From Methylobacterium sp. FF17 (GTDB lineage Bacteria > Pseudomonadota > Alphaproteobacteria > Rhizobiales > Beijerinckiaceae): a stretch of DNA of 64,000 bases. The stretch lies in assembly GCF_025813715.1 (NCBI RefSeq), contig NZ_CP107532.1, forward strand, positions 1,860,001 to 1,924,000. The letters are read 5' to 3'. Shown here in pieces: positions 37,034 to 45,807 of the stretch. The notes beneath the pieces are model-generated. The model was not told where the DNA came from. It worked only from the letters and a program-made list of their open reading frames with translations, and did not search any database. Position 1 is the first letter of the stretch, and each line of letters starts with the position of its first letter. The translations under genes and the position numbers were made by a program.

Positions 37034-37774
37034 TCAGGCGTCCTTGGGCATGGCCGACTGGATCAGCCGGTCCGAGCTCAGGTCCTCCTCGTCGTAGCCG
37101 AGGAGTTCGGCGAGCCGGCCCCGGGCGCGGCTCACGCGGCTCTTCACGGTGCCGACCTTGCAGCCCATGATTGCGGCGGCCTCCTCGTAGGAGACGCCCT
37201 CGGCACCCACGAGTACCAGGGCCTCGCGCTGATCCGGCGGCAGCTTGCCGAGCGCGGTCTGAAGGTCCTCCACGTCGAGGCGGTCGCCCTGGTGCGGGGC
37301 GGTGGCCAGCCGCGCGGCGTACGAGCCGTCCTGGTCCTCGACCTCCCGCACGCGCTTGCGGTGGTCCGAGTAGAAGATGTTGCGCAGGATCGTGAACAGC
37401 CAGGCGTTCAGGTTCGTCCCCGGCTGGAAGCGGGCGCGGTGCTGCCAGCCCTTGAGCAGGGTGTCCTGCACGAGGTCGTCCGAACGGGCCGGGTTGCTCG
37501 TCAGCGACAGCGCGAAGGCGCGCAGGGACGGGACGGCGGCCAGCAGGCCGTTGCGGAATTCGGGCTCGATCGCCTCGCCGCGTGCCTTGAGGGCGGCCTC
37601 CAGCCGTTCGATGAGCTCGGCGAACCGGTTCGGCTGCTCGTCCGCCCCGAGCCGGTCATAGACCGTACGCAGGTGCTCGCCGAGATGCGTGCGGATGTTC
37701 GAGGACAGGTTCGGCCTGGCATCGGAGGAGTCCGACAGGGCGTCGGGGGCGGTGTCGGTCACGTCGCGTGTCAT
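37034..37774 (-). CDS. ecfG: NepR-sigma EcfG fusion protein (general stress response)
   Basis: A 246-residue protein. Residues about 26-63 (IRTHLGEHLRTVYDRLGADE, then QPNRFAELIERLEAAL) look like the anti-sigma factor NepR. From about 72 onward it is an EcfG-type ECF sigma factor: region 2 contains LRAFALSLTSNPARSDDLVQ and FQPGTNLNAWLFTILRNIFY; region 4 contains LPPDQREALVLVGAEGVSYEEAAAIMGC and VGTVKSRVSRARGRLAELL. EcfG directs the alphaproteobacterial general stress response and is normally held by a separate NepR until phosphorylated PhyR removes it. Here inhibitor and target are one chain, so regulation may be intramolecular. No PhyR gene is in the window. Confidence 0.88.
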   Translation of the reverse strand: MTRDVTDTAPDALSDSSDARPNLSSNIRTHLGEHLRTVYDRLGADEQPNRFAELIERLEAALKARGEAIEPEFRNGLLAAVPSLRAFALSLTSNPARSDDLVQDTLLKGWQHRARFQPGTNLNAWLFTILRNIFYSDHRKRVREVEDQDGSYAARLATAPHQGDRLDVEDLQTALGKLPPDQREALVLVGAEGVSYEEAAAIMGCKVGTVKSRVSRARGRLAELLGYDEEDLSSDRLIQSAMPKDA

Positions 37775-37924
37775 GGCTCGTCGTCATCTGGGGCGGTCAG
37801 GTTCGGTGTCGGCCCGAGGCGTCCGGGAAGCGCTCGCGCGCTCAACGGATGTCGGGCGTTGTAGCGCATCCGGGCCGGACACGCATCCCGCCGGACAACC
37901 GTGGCGGTTGCGTGCGGCGCCGCA

Positions 37925-38752
37925 TCAACAGCCGCAGGGAGCGGCGACGTGCTCGGCGCGCGGAATACCCTTGCGCGTGGCCGGCTTGAGGATGCGCACG
38001 GCGCCGTCCCGCAGGACGAGCACGTGCCCGCGCTCCACGTCGGTCCAGCATTCGTCGCGAGTGAGCGCCTTGGTGGCGATCACCGTGACGACGTCCTGCG
38101 CCCCCGTCTCCTGCGCGAAGTCGACCCGCCAGTCTTCGTCGACGAGGGTCGCGGTGCCGAAGGGAGCGCAACGGGTGAGATAGCACAAGCGCTTGCCGCA
38201 ATGGGCGTAGAGGGTGCGGCTGTCGGAGAGCAGCATGTTGAACACGCCGAGCCCGTGCAGTTCGGCGCAGAGATCCGCCACCGCCCGGTCGATACGGGCC
38301 GGACTCGGCAGGTCGGGCCAGCGCTGCTGCAACTGGTCGAGCATCCAGCAGAAGGCATGCTCGCTGTCGGTGGAGCCCACCGGCTTGAACCAGGTGAGCG
38401 GCCACTTCTTCACGCCCTTGAGCTGGCCGTTATGCGCGAAGGTCCAGCGCCGGCCCCACAATTCGCGGCTGAAGGGATGGGTGTTCTCGAGGTTGACCCG
38501 ACCGCGATTGGCCTTGCGGACGTGGGCGATGACGATGCGGCTCTTGATGGGCGTTCGGCGCAGCAGCCGCGCGAGTTCCGAGCGCGCGCTCGGCTCCGGC
38601 TCGTGGAAGGCGCGCGCACCCCGCCCCTCGTAGAAGCTGATGCCCCAGCCGTCGGCGTGGGGCCCGGTCTCGCCGCCGCGCCGGGCCAGCGCCGCGAAGG
38701 AGAAGCGGATGTCGGTGGGCACGTTCGCGCTCATGCCGAGCAGTTCGCACAT
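37925..38752 (-). CDS. Class II glutamine amidotransferase (YafJ-like)
   Basis: A 275-residue enzyme. It begins MCELLGMSAN, so Cys2 becomes the N-terminal nucleophile after Met removal, as in Ntn-type glutamine amidotransferases. Typical segments follow: GWGISFYEGRGARAFHEP, SRIVIAHVRKANRG, NTHPFSRELWGRRWTFAHNG and VGSTDSEHAFCW. No synthase domain is attached, so the acceptor of the ammonia is unknown. ATG 38752 is fixed by the need for Cys at position 2. It precedes the EcfG fusion on the same strand, separated by about 150 bases. Confidence 0.92.
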   Translation of the reverse strand: MCELLGMSANVPTDIRFSFAALARRGGETGPHADGWGISFYEGRGARAFHEPEPSARSELARLLRRTPIKSRIVIAHVRKANRGRVNLENTHPFSRELWGRRWTFAHNGQLKGVKKWPLTWFKPVGSTDSEHAFCWMLDQLQQRWPDLPSPARIDRAVADLCAELHGLGVFNMLLSDSRTLYAHCGKRLCYLTRCAPFGTATLVDEDWRVDFAQETGAQDVVTVIATKALTRDECWTDVERGHVLVLRDGAVRILKPATRKGIPRAEHVAAPCGC

Positions 38753-39020
38753 GGGGACTTCGAGGCACTTCGCTGCGTGTGTGGGGGAGGGGTGGCGACG
38801 GGCGAACGCGTCGCGTACCCGCAAGATCGGGTTCTTTCATAGGAGAGGCAAGGTCTAAGGGCCATCTCCGTCCCGATCGGCCGGTCCGATGTCCCCCTGA
38901 GGTGGTCGCCAAGCGGGCGCGCCGGTCCGCGCCGTGTGCCCGCACGCTTTCGCCTGCCTGCCCGATCCACTAAGGCGCGAGGCAGGCCGGCGGGATGGTG
39001 CAGCCGGAACGGGAGTGCCG

Positions 39021-41567
39021 ATGGACCGGGATCCGATCGTCTTCACCTGGCGCACCGCGCCGGGCGAGCACGCCGCAGCGATCGCGCTGGCGCTCGGCCT
39101 CGGAGGCCCCCTCGCGTTCCTCGCGCTGCTCTGCCTGCGCGACCTCGTCGGCGTCCAGGTCCACGACAGCGCGCCGGTCGGCCAGTTCCTGCGGATCGCC
39201 GCGACGCTGCCGTGGCGGCCGGCCGCCGAGGGGCCGTTCGTGGCCTTCGCGGGCTGGGCCCTGCCCCCCGCCGAACTCGTGCGGGTGGCGTTCCTCGGAC
39301 TCGCCGCGGCGGCCTTGGCCTCGGCCGGCCTCGGCTGGGCGGTGGCCCGCCTCTGCTTTCGCGCCCAGACCCGCACGGTGGCGGCCCTGCAGGGCCGGGT
39401 CACAGAGGCGATCCTGCGCGCTCCGGCGGGCGCCCGCGACGAGGCCCGTGCCCTCGCGCAGGTCCTGGGCGACCTGCTGGCGCGCCTCGACACCCTGTTC
39501 GGTCTGGCGATCCTGATGCCTGCCCTGACGATCGGCAGCGCCGTCCTGGCCCTCGTCCTGGCCGGCATGGCCGCCCCGCGCCTCCTGCCGACCGTGGCGG
39601 CCGGCCTCCTGGCGGCGGGGCTCACCCGCGCGTTGATCCAGCGGCGGATGCAGGCGCGCACCGCCCTGCGCCAGCGGGCGAGCGGCGCGGCCGGGCGGGC
39701 GTTGGCCGACCTCATCCGGCGGATGCCGGCGGTGCGCGCGCACGGGGCGGCGGCCTTCGAGCGCGGCCGCCTCGCCGCCAAGGGGGCGAGTACCCGAGAC
39801 GCGCTCCAGGCCTCGGAATCCGCCCTGGCCTATGCCCGCGCGCCCTCCCTGGCGCTGGCCATCCTGCTCCCCGCCATCGTGGTGGCGGTCGCCCTCTGGC
39901 GCGGTCACGACGGCACCACGACGCCGGTGGAGCCCGGGGCGCTGCTGGCCGCCGGCGGGGCCTTCGCCCTGGCGGTGGTCGCGGTCAGCGTCATGCTGCG
40001 ACTCGTCAGCCTCTACCGCGCGCTGGCCGTGCCGTTCCGAGATCTTAGCCTCGGCGTGCCGGCCCTGGAGGGACGCGCCGCCGCCCGGCCGGCCACGCCC
40101 GCGGTCTTTCCGCGAGCCGGCACCCTGGTGGCGCTGGGAGTCGGCGCCTATGATCCCGCCACGGGCGAGCGCCTGGCGGGGGTCGATGCCGCCCTGCCGA
40201 TGCCGGGCCACGTCGCCATCCTCGGCGAGCGCGGCAGCGGCAGCCGGGTCCTGGCCGCCATCCTGGCGGGGCAGCTCGAACCCTCCGCCGGCGCCGTCAC
40301 CTACGGGGGGCTGGATCTCCGCGCCTTCGAGCCGGAGGAGCGCGCCCGTCGCATCGCCCTGGCCGGCGCCGAGGCCATCCTCATCGAGGGCAGCTTGCGC
40401 CAGAACATCCTGTACGGCGCCGCCGGCACGACGAAGCCGGACGACCTCGTGGCGACCCTGAGGCTCACCGGCCTCGACGCCTTCGCCTATGCGCGAGGGC
40501 TGGAGGGCACCGTGGATCCGGTGGCCGAGCCGGAGATCGCCCGGGCCGTCGTGGCCGCCCGCCACGCGGTGCGCGAGGCGCTCGCCGCCGACAAGGCGGG
40601 CCGACTCGTGGAGCCGTTCGATCCGGCGCGCTACAACCACCAGGCCACGGTCGGCGAGAACATCCTGTTCGGCGAGGCGGTGGGGCCGGCCTTCGCGCCG
40701 GACCACATCGCCACCCACCCCTACCTGCGCGCCGTGCTGGAGGCGGAGGGCTTGAGCCGTCCCCTGACCGAGATCGGCCTGCAGGTGGCCCGCAGCCTCG
40801 TGGAGATCTTCGCGGACCTGCCGGACGACCATCCGCTCTTCGAGACCTTCTCGCTGTTCCCGTCGGCCGAGCGCGGCTTCTTCGAGGATCTCGTCGGTCG
40901 CCAGCCCGAGGCGAAGGGCTGGCGGCGCGGTCCGGCCGGGCAGCGCGACCGCAAGCGCTTGATCGGCCTGGCGCTCCGCTACAGCGAGACCCGCCATCGC
41001 TTCGGCCTCATCGACGCGGCCTTCGAGGAGCGGCTCGTGGCGGCGCGCCGCTCCTTCGCGCGGCTGATGCCCCCGCACCTGCGGGCGAGCGTCGAATTCT
41101 ACGACCCGGCCCGGCTCACGGCGGCGGCGAGCCTGGAGGAGAACATCCTGTTCGGCCGCATCAACGGCGAGGAGGCGGGCGCCGAGGCGCGGGTGCGGGC
41201 CCTGGTGCGTCGGGTGCTCGCCGACGAGGGCCTGGAGCCCGCCGTCTATCGCCTGGGCCTGGAGAGCCGGGTCGAGCCGGGCCTTGCGGGGGGCGGCGCG
41301 AGTCTGGGCGAGAACGCCATCGGCTCGCGGGAGCGCATCGCGATCGACCTCGCTCGTTGCCTCGTGCGCCACCCGGACATCGTCGTCGTCGCCATCGCCC
41401 TGGAGGATCCCAAGCCCGACGAGATCCGTACCCGCCTCGCCGCGCTGCGGGCCGCGCGCGCGGGCCGGGGCCTCATCGTCTGCCTGCCCGACGTACGGAT
41501 CCTGGATGCGGCCGAGCCCTTCGATGCGGTGCTGCGCATCGAGCGCAACACTGTCCTGGCCGCCTGA
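39021..41567 (+). CDS. Degenerate ABC transporter-like protein
   Basis: An 848-residue protein with an N-terminal membrane domain like ABC exporters (about residues 20-335) and a C-terminal nucleotide-binding-type domain that has lost key residues. Walker A reads GERGSGSRVL where GxxGxGKS/T is expected, with no Lys. The Q-loop region is QNILYG, but two further Q-loop-like copies, ENILFGE and ENILFGR, lie about 80 and 250 residues downstream. The signature position is GGASLGENAIGSRER, not LSGGQ, and Walker B lacks the Asp-Glu pair (VVVAIALEDP). It probably cannot hydrolyse ATP in the usual way. Start ATG 39021 follows a GGGAGTGCCG ribosome site. Confidence 0.8.
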   Translation: MDRDPIVFTWRTAPGEHAAAIALALGLGGPLAFLALLCLRDLVGVQVHDSAPVGQFLRIAATLPWRPAAEGPFVAFAGWALPPAELVRVAFLGLAAAALASAGLGWAVARLCFRAQTRTVAALQGRVTEAILRAPAGARDEARALAQVLGDLLARLDTLFGLAILMPALTIGSAVLALVLAGMAAPRLLPTVAAGLLAAGLTRALIQRRMQARTALRQRASGAAGRALADLIRRMPAVRAHGAAAFERGRLAAKGASTRDALQASESALAYARAPSLALAILLPAIVVAVALWRGHDGTTTPVEPGALLAAGGAFALAVVAVSVMLRLVSLYRALAVPFRDLSLGVPALEGRAAARPATPAVFPRAGTLVALGVGAYDPATGERLAGVDAALPMPGHVAILGERGSGSRVLAAILAGQLEPSAGAVTYGGLDLRAFEPEERARRIALAGAEAILIEGSLRQNILYGAAGTTKPDDLVATLRLTGLDAFAYARGLEGTVDPVAEPEIARAVVAARHAVREALAADKAGRLVEPFDPARYNHQATVGENILFGEAVGPAFAPDHIATHPYLRAVLEAEGLSRPLTEIGLQVARSLVEIFADLPDDHPLFETFSLFPSAERGFFEDLVGRQPEAKGWRRGPAGQRDRKRLIGLALRYSETRHRFGLIDAAFEERLVAARRSFARLMPPHLRASVEFYDPARLTAAASLEENILFGRINGEEAGAEARVRALVRRVLADEGLEPAVYRLGLESRVEPGLAGGGASLGENAIGSRERIAIDLARCLVRHPDIVVVAIALEDPKPDEIRTRLAALRAARAGRGLIVCLPDVRILDAAEPFDAVLRIERNTVLAA

Positions 41568-41682
41568 CGGCGCGCGCCAAGGGGCCGCGGGCGAGGGGTT
41601 TCAGGAGTGGGGACGGCGGATCGGCCACGGCTCAGATGCGCGGCCCCTATTGCCGCCCCATTGGGATGCGATAGGCAGGCGG

Positions 41683-41699
41683 GCGTGCATCGTGCACGC
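41683..41699. promoter_or_regulatory. Palindrome before the L,D-transpeptidase gene
   Basis: GCGTGCA-TCG-TGCACGC, a perfect 7-3-7 inverted repeat, ends 41 bases before the start codon. It could be a regulator binding site or a short hairpin in the leader. Confidence 0.35.
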
Positions 41700-41740
41700 A
41701 TCCGCGGTCGCGCGGTCGGGTCGCTCCTCCAGGGCCGCGC

Positions 41741-42937
41741 ATGGTCTCCCTCACACGAAGGATGTTCCGCCTCGCGGCGTTCGCCTTCCTCGCCCTCGGG
41801 ATTCCGGGCGCGGCGACGCCGGCTTGGGCCGAGCCCGGCAAGGCCTTCGCGCCGATCCCGGCCGCCACCCTGGCGCTGATGCAGGCAAAGGGCACCAGCG
41901 CCTCGGCCCCGGTGCTGTTCCGGGCTTACAAGAAAGAATCCGAGATCGAGGTCTGGAAGCGGGCCGCCACCGGCCGCTTCGTCCACGTGAAGACCTTCCC
42001 GATCTGCCGCTGGTCGGGCCAGCTCGGTCCCAAGCGCAAGACCGGTGACCGCCAGACGCCGGAGGGGTTCTACACCGTGCCCCAGCGGCAGATGAACCCG
42101 AATTCGAGCTACTATCTCTCCTTCGACGTCGGCTATCCCAATGCCTATGACCGGGCCCACGGCTCCACCGGCTCGGCCGTGATGGTGCACGGGGTCTGCT
42201 CGTCCATGGGCTGCTTTGCCATGACCGACCGGGTGGTGGGCGAGATCTACGCCATCGCCCGCGAGGCGTTCGCGGGTGGGCAGGCGGCGTTCCAGTTCCA
42301 GTCCTACCCCTTCCGGATGACGGCCGCGAACATGGCGCGCTACCGCACCGATCCCAACATCGCCTTCTGGCGCCAGCTCAAGGAGGGCGCGGACCGGTTC
42401 GAGGCTCTGGGTGAGGAGCCCGTCGTCGGCGTGGTGGCCGGGCGCTACACCTTCGCCCCCTCCCGGGATCCCGCCAAGGAGGCCCTGGTCACGGCTCACC
42501 GCGATGCCGAGGAGGCGCGCATCGCGACCCTCGTCGCGGAGGGAAGTGCCGCCGTGCGCACCACCTATTCGGACGGGGCGCAGCATCCGTTCTGGGCGGC
42601 GCTCGCTGCCAAGGGGACGTCGCTCGGCGATGTCAGCCGACCCGAAGCCCTGGCCTATGCGGGCCAGGAGGTGGTCGTGATCGCCGCCCGGCCGCGCCCC
42701 GTCCAAGTCGCCGAAGCGGTCTGGTCGCGCTGGGTCGCGCCGGACTCGGTCCTGTCGCGCACCCGGATGCCCGGCTTCGTGCCGGTCTATGAGCGGGCGG
42801 CCTCGCCCTTCGCGCCCGTGGTCGCGACCTACGCGGAGACCTGGCCGCGACTCGTGGGCCTGACCCTGTCGAAGGCGCTTCTGGCGCCGGACCTCGCCCT
42901 GGGCCGGAGTACGGTCGAGGTCGTGGCGCAGCGGTGA
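41741..42937 (+). CDS. L,D-transpeptidase family protein (YafK-like)
   Basis: A 398-residue exported enzyme. It has a signal peptide ending TPAWAEP (residue 31). The YkuD-type catalytic motif is HGVCSSMGCFAM, matching HxxxxxxGC with the nucleophilic Cys after Gly. Segments KTGDRQTPEGFY and YDRAHGSTGSAVMVHG are typical of murein L,D-transpeptidases of the YafK type, which form or break 3-3 or lipoprotein cross-links in peptidoglycan. The C-terminal 170 residues form an additional domain with no recognised motif. Confidence 0.92.
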   Translation: MVSLTRRMFRLAAFAFLALGIPGAATPAWAEPGKAFAPIPAATLALMQAKGTSASAPVLFRAYKKESEIEVWKRAATGRFVHVKTFPICRWSGQLGPKRKTGDRQTPEGFYTVPQRQMNPNSSYYLSFDVGYPNAYDRAHGSTGSAVMVHGVCSSMGCFAMTDRVVGEIYAIAREAFAGGQAAFQFQSYPFRMTAANMARYRTDPNIAFWRQLKEGADRFEALGEEPVVGVVAGRYTFAPSRDPAKEALVTAHRDAEEARIATLVAEGSAAVRTTYSDGAQHPFWAALAAKGTSLGDVSRPEALAYAGQEVVVIAARPRPVQVAEAVWSRWVAPDSVLSRTRMPGFVPVYERAASPFAPVVATYAETWPRLVGLTLSKALLAPDLALGRSTVEVVAQR

Positions 42938-43008
42938 GGGGCGCCCTGTTGCGCCATCGCCACGAGGGCCGCGACGACCGCGCGATGTCCCGAATGTCCG
43001 GCCCGACC

Positions 43009-43026
43009 ATGTGCGGGCTCGCACAT
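43009..43026. promoter_or_regulatory. Palindrome before the MBL-fold gene
   Basis: ATGTGCG-GGCT-CGCACAT, a perfect 7-4-7 inverted repeat, about 146 bases before the MBL hydrolase start. Its role is unknown; it may be an operator. Confidence 0.3.
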
Positions 43027-43172
43027 CGGGTGCCTCGGCGGCTTACTACCTCAAGACTTGTTCCACTTCGATCCCGGCAACCTGCCGATCGCCGACCCGT
43101 GAGGCTTGAATCATGTCGGCGCGACGAAGGGCCCCCGACCGTCACGGGATCGGGGCACATGGTAATCGAGCG

Positions 43173-44072
43173 ATGACCCTCTCCCCTCGTCCCCTCTCGG
43201 ATGACGGCCTGACCCTGACGTTCTGGGGCGTACGCGGCTCGACCCCCGTCAGCGGGCCGGACTACACCGAGTTCGGCGGCAACACGCCCTGCCTGGAAAT
43301 CCGGTGCGGCGAGCGTCTGTTCCTGCTCGATGCGGGCTCGGGCCTGAATGCCTGCGGGCGGCACCACCGCGAGGCGATGCCCAAGGAGATCGACCTCCTC
43401 TTCAGCCACCTGCACCTCGATCACACGGCCGGTCTGCCCTTCTTCAAGCCGGCGGTGTTCGACCCTTCGCGGACCATCAACACCTATTGCGGCAACCTCG
43501 ACGGGCAGAGCGCCGAGGCGGCCCTCGACCGGATCTTCTCGCCGCCGCTGTTCCCGATCACCCTCGACGTGATCCCGTGCCGGCTCGCCCATCACGGTTT
43601 CAAGGCCGGCGAGCGCCTGACCTTCGCCGACGGCACGGCCGTCGACACCATCCTGCTCAACCATCCCCAGGGCTCGGTGGGCTACCGCTTCGAGCATGCG
43701 GGCCGCCGGCTCTGCGTGATCAGCGATATCGAACACAGCGATCCCTGGCCCGATGCAGCCCTGACCGAGTTCGTCCGCGACGCCGACCTCCTGGTCTATG
43801 ACGGCATGCTGACCGAGGGCGAGTACCCGGTCTGCCGGGGCTGGGGCCACTCGACCTGGCAGAAGGGCGTGGAATTGGCGCAGGCCGCCGGCGTGAAGGC
43901 GCTGGCCATCATCCACCTGCATCCCTGCCACACCGATGCGCTCCTCCGCAGCGTCGAGGACGACATGCAGGCCACGATGCCGACCGCCTTCATCGCCCGC
44001 GAGCGCCAGACCATCACGGTGGGCGAGGCGGCCTGCGCGCTGCCGACCCTGGCGCTGGCACGCACCGCCTGA
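43173..44072 (+). CDS. MBL-fold metallo-hydrolase
   Basis: A 299-residue metallo-beta-lactamase-fold protein. Metal ligands are seen in SHLHLDHTAG (HxHxDH, about residue 78), NHPQGSVGYRFE, the Asp in VISDIEHS and the His in AIIHLHPCHTD. The opening TFWGVRGSTPVSGPDYTEFGGNTPCLEI is typical of a group often found near signalling genes in alphaproteobacteria. It would bind two metals and hydrolyse an ester or phosphodiester; substrate unknown. ATG 43173 was chosen because the motif-bearing part starts there. Confidence 0.88.
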   Translation: MTLSPRPLSDDGLTLTFWGVRGSTPVSGPDYTEFGGNTPCLEIRCGERLFLLDAGSGLNACGRHHREAMPKEIDLLFSHLHLDHTAGLPFFKPAVFDPSRTINTYCGNLDGQSAEAALDRIFSPPLFPITLDVIPCRLAHHGFKAGERLTFADGTAVDTILLNHPQGSVGYRFEHAGRRLCVISDIEHSDPWPDAALTEFVRDADLLVYDGMLTEGEYPVCRGWGHSTWQKGVELAQAAGVKALAIIHLHPCHTDALLRSVEDDMQATMPTAFIARERQTITVGEAACALPTLALARTA

Positions 44073-44087
44073 AGCCGGCACCAGCCT

Positions 44088-44115
44088 GCCCTCCTCTCCA
44101 CAGGGGGAGAAGGGC
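44088..44115. repeat. Imperfect palindromic intergenic repeat
   Basis: A CCCTCCTCTCC-type arm followed by ACA and a GGGGGAGAAGGG arm. Pyrimidine/purine palindromes of this type occur as small dispersed repeats in many high-GC genomes. It sits between two convergent genes and could also stop transcription. Confidence 0.35.
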
Positions 44116-44165
44116 TCGTCCGCCGTGCAGGATCCGACGGCTCTGAGGCGGGCGTCTCGAAACCC

Positions 44166-45632
44166 CTACGCCGCCTCGCGCCCGACGCGGCTGTGGCGCC
44201 GGCTCCAGGCGAAGTAGATGACGAGGCCGATGGCGAGCCAGATCATCAGGCGGGCCCAGGTCTCCCCGTCCAGCGACACCATCATGGCGAAGCAGCTGAC
44301 GATGCCGAGGATCGGCACCAGGGGCACCAGGGGGGTGCGGTAGTCGCGGCGCGCATCGGGCTGGGTCCGACGCAGGATGATGACGCCGACGCAGACCAGC
44401 ATGAAGGCGAGCAGCGTGCCGATACTGGTCATGTGGCCGAGCTGCGAGATCGGCAGGAAGCCGCCGAGCGCGCTGGTGAACACCATGAAGAACAGGTTCG
44501 AGCGGTAGGGCGTCTTCCAGGTCGGGTGGATCTTGGAAAAGAAGCCCGGCAGCAGCCGGTCCTGGCTCATGGAGTAGAACACCCGGCTCTGGCCGAGCAG
44601 CAGCACCAGGATCACCGTGGAGAAGCCCGCGATGACGCCGAGCGTCACGAGGCTGCGCAGCCACGGGAACGGCGTTTGCGCGATGGCGGTGTTCACCGGC
44701 GCGGCGTCGCCCTTCATCTGGTCGTAATGCACGAGGCCGGTGAGCACCCCCGCGAACGCGATGTAGATCACCGTGCAGATGGCGAGCGAGCCCAGGATGC
44801 CGATCATCATGTTACGCTGGGGGTTCTTGGCCTCCTGCGCGGCGGTGGAGACCGCGTCGAAGCCGATATAGGCGAAGAACACCACCCCGGCCCCACGCAT
44901 GATCCCGCTCCAGCCGTACTCACCGAAGGTGCCGGTGTTCTCGGGGATGAACGGCACGTAGTTCTGCGCCTTGATGTAGAACAGGCCGACGCCGACCACG
45001 ACCGCCACCACGGCGAGCTTGATCAGCACCACCGCGGCGTTGACGCGGGCGGATTCGCGGATGCCGATCATCAGCAGGGCCGAGGCCGCCACGATGATGA
45101 GGACCGCCGGCAGGTTGACGAGGCCGTGCGACGTCACCCCTTCGATCGTGTAGGTCTCGAAGGGCGAGTTCACGAGGCTGGGCGGCAGGTTGATGCCCAG
45201 CGTGTCGTGCAGGAAGCGCGTGACGTAGCGCGACCAACTGACCGACACGGTGGCCGCACCCACCGCGTATTCGAGCACGAGATCCCAGCCGATGATCCAG
45301 GCCACGAACTCGCCCATGGTGGCGTAGGCGTAGGTGTAGGCCGAGCCCGCCACCGGAATCATGCCGGCGAGCTCGCTGTAGCACATGCCCGCGAAGGCGC
45401 AGGCGATGGCCGCGATGGCGAAGGAGATCACCACGGCCGGCCCCGCATGTTCGGCCGCCGCGATCCCGGTGAGCGAGAACAGGCCGGCGCCGATCACCGC
45501 GCCGATGCCGAGCGCGATGAGGCTCCAGGGGCCCAGGGTGCGGGCGAGCTTGTGCTCGCCGCCTTCCGCATCGCTGTTCAGCCGTTCCAGCGATTTCGTA
45601 CGGGTGAGATCGCCCGCCAGGCCTGCCGCCAT
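44166..45632 (-). CDS. Amino acid permease (APC superfamily)
   Basis: A 488-residue inner-membrane transporter with about 12-14 helices. The opening GPWSLIALGIGAVIGAGLFSLTGIAAAEHAGPAV is the APC substrate-binding helix 1 region; later segments are ELAGMIPVAGSAYTYAYATMGEF and VFFAYIGFDAVSTAAQEAKNPQR. This resembles the cationic amino acid transporter (CAT/YhdG) branch. It likely imports amino acids with protons or sodium. The minus-strand leader contains TTGCCA-N17-CAAGAT, a plausible housekeeping promoter. Confidence 0.93.
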   Translation of the reverse strand: MAAGLAGDLTRTKSLERLNSDAEGGEHKLARTLGPWSLIALGIGAVIGAGLFSLTGIAAAEHAGPAVVISFAIAAIACAFAGMCYSELAGMIPVAGSAYTYAYATMGEFVAWIIGWDLVLEYAVGAATVSVSWSRYVTRFLHDTLGINLPPSLVNSPFETYTIEGVTSHGLVNLPAVLIIVAASALLMIGIRESARVNAAVVLIKLAVVAVVVGVGLFYIKAQNYVPFIPENTGTFGEYGWSGIMRGAGVVFFAYIGFDAVSTAAQEAKNPQRNMMIGILGSLAICTVIYIAFAGVLTGLVHYDQMKGDAAPVNTAIAQTPFPWLRSLVTLGVIAGFSTVILVLLLGQSRVFYSMSQDRLLPGFFSKIHPTWKTPYRSNLFFMVFTSALGGFLPISQLGHMTSIGTLLAFMLVCVGVIILRRTQPDARRDYRTPLVPLVPILGIVSCFAMMVSLDGETWARLMIWLAIGLVIYFAWSRRHSRVGREAA

Positions 45633-45807
45633 GAATCCGTCCTATCCTGGTCTGAAAGGCCGACGCCGCATCGGGCGCAGGCCACGCGTATGATCTTGGC
45701 GCTTGACCCAAGGGCTGGCAAACGGCGAATCGCCCCGCGCCCAGGGTTCACGCGTCCGGATTCACGCTCTCCGGCTCCGAACAGCATGTTTCAGGCCAGG
45801 ATTCCCA

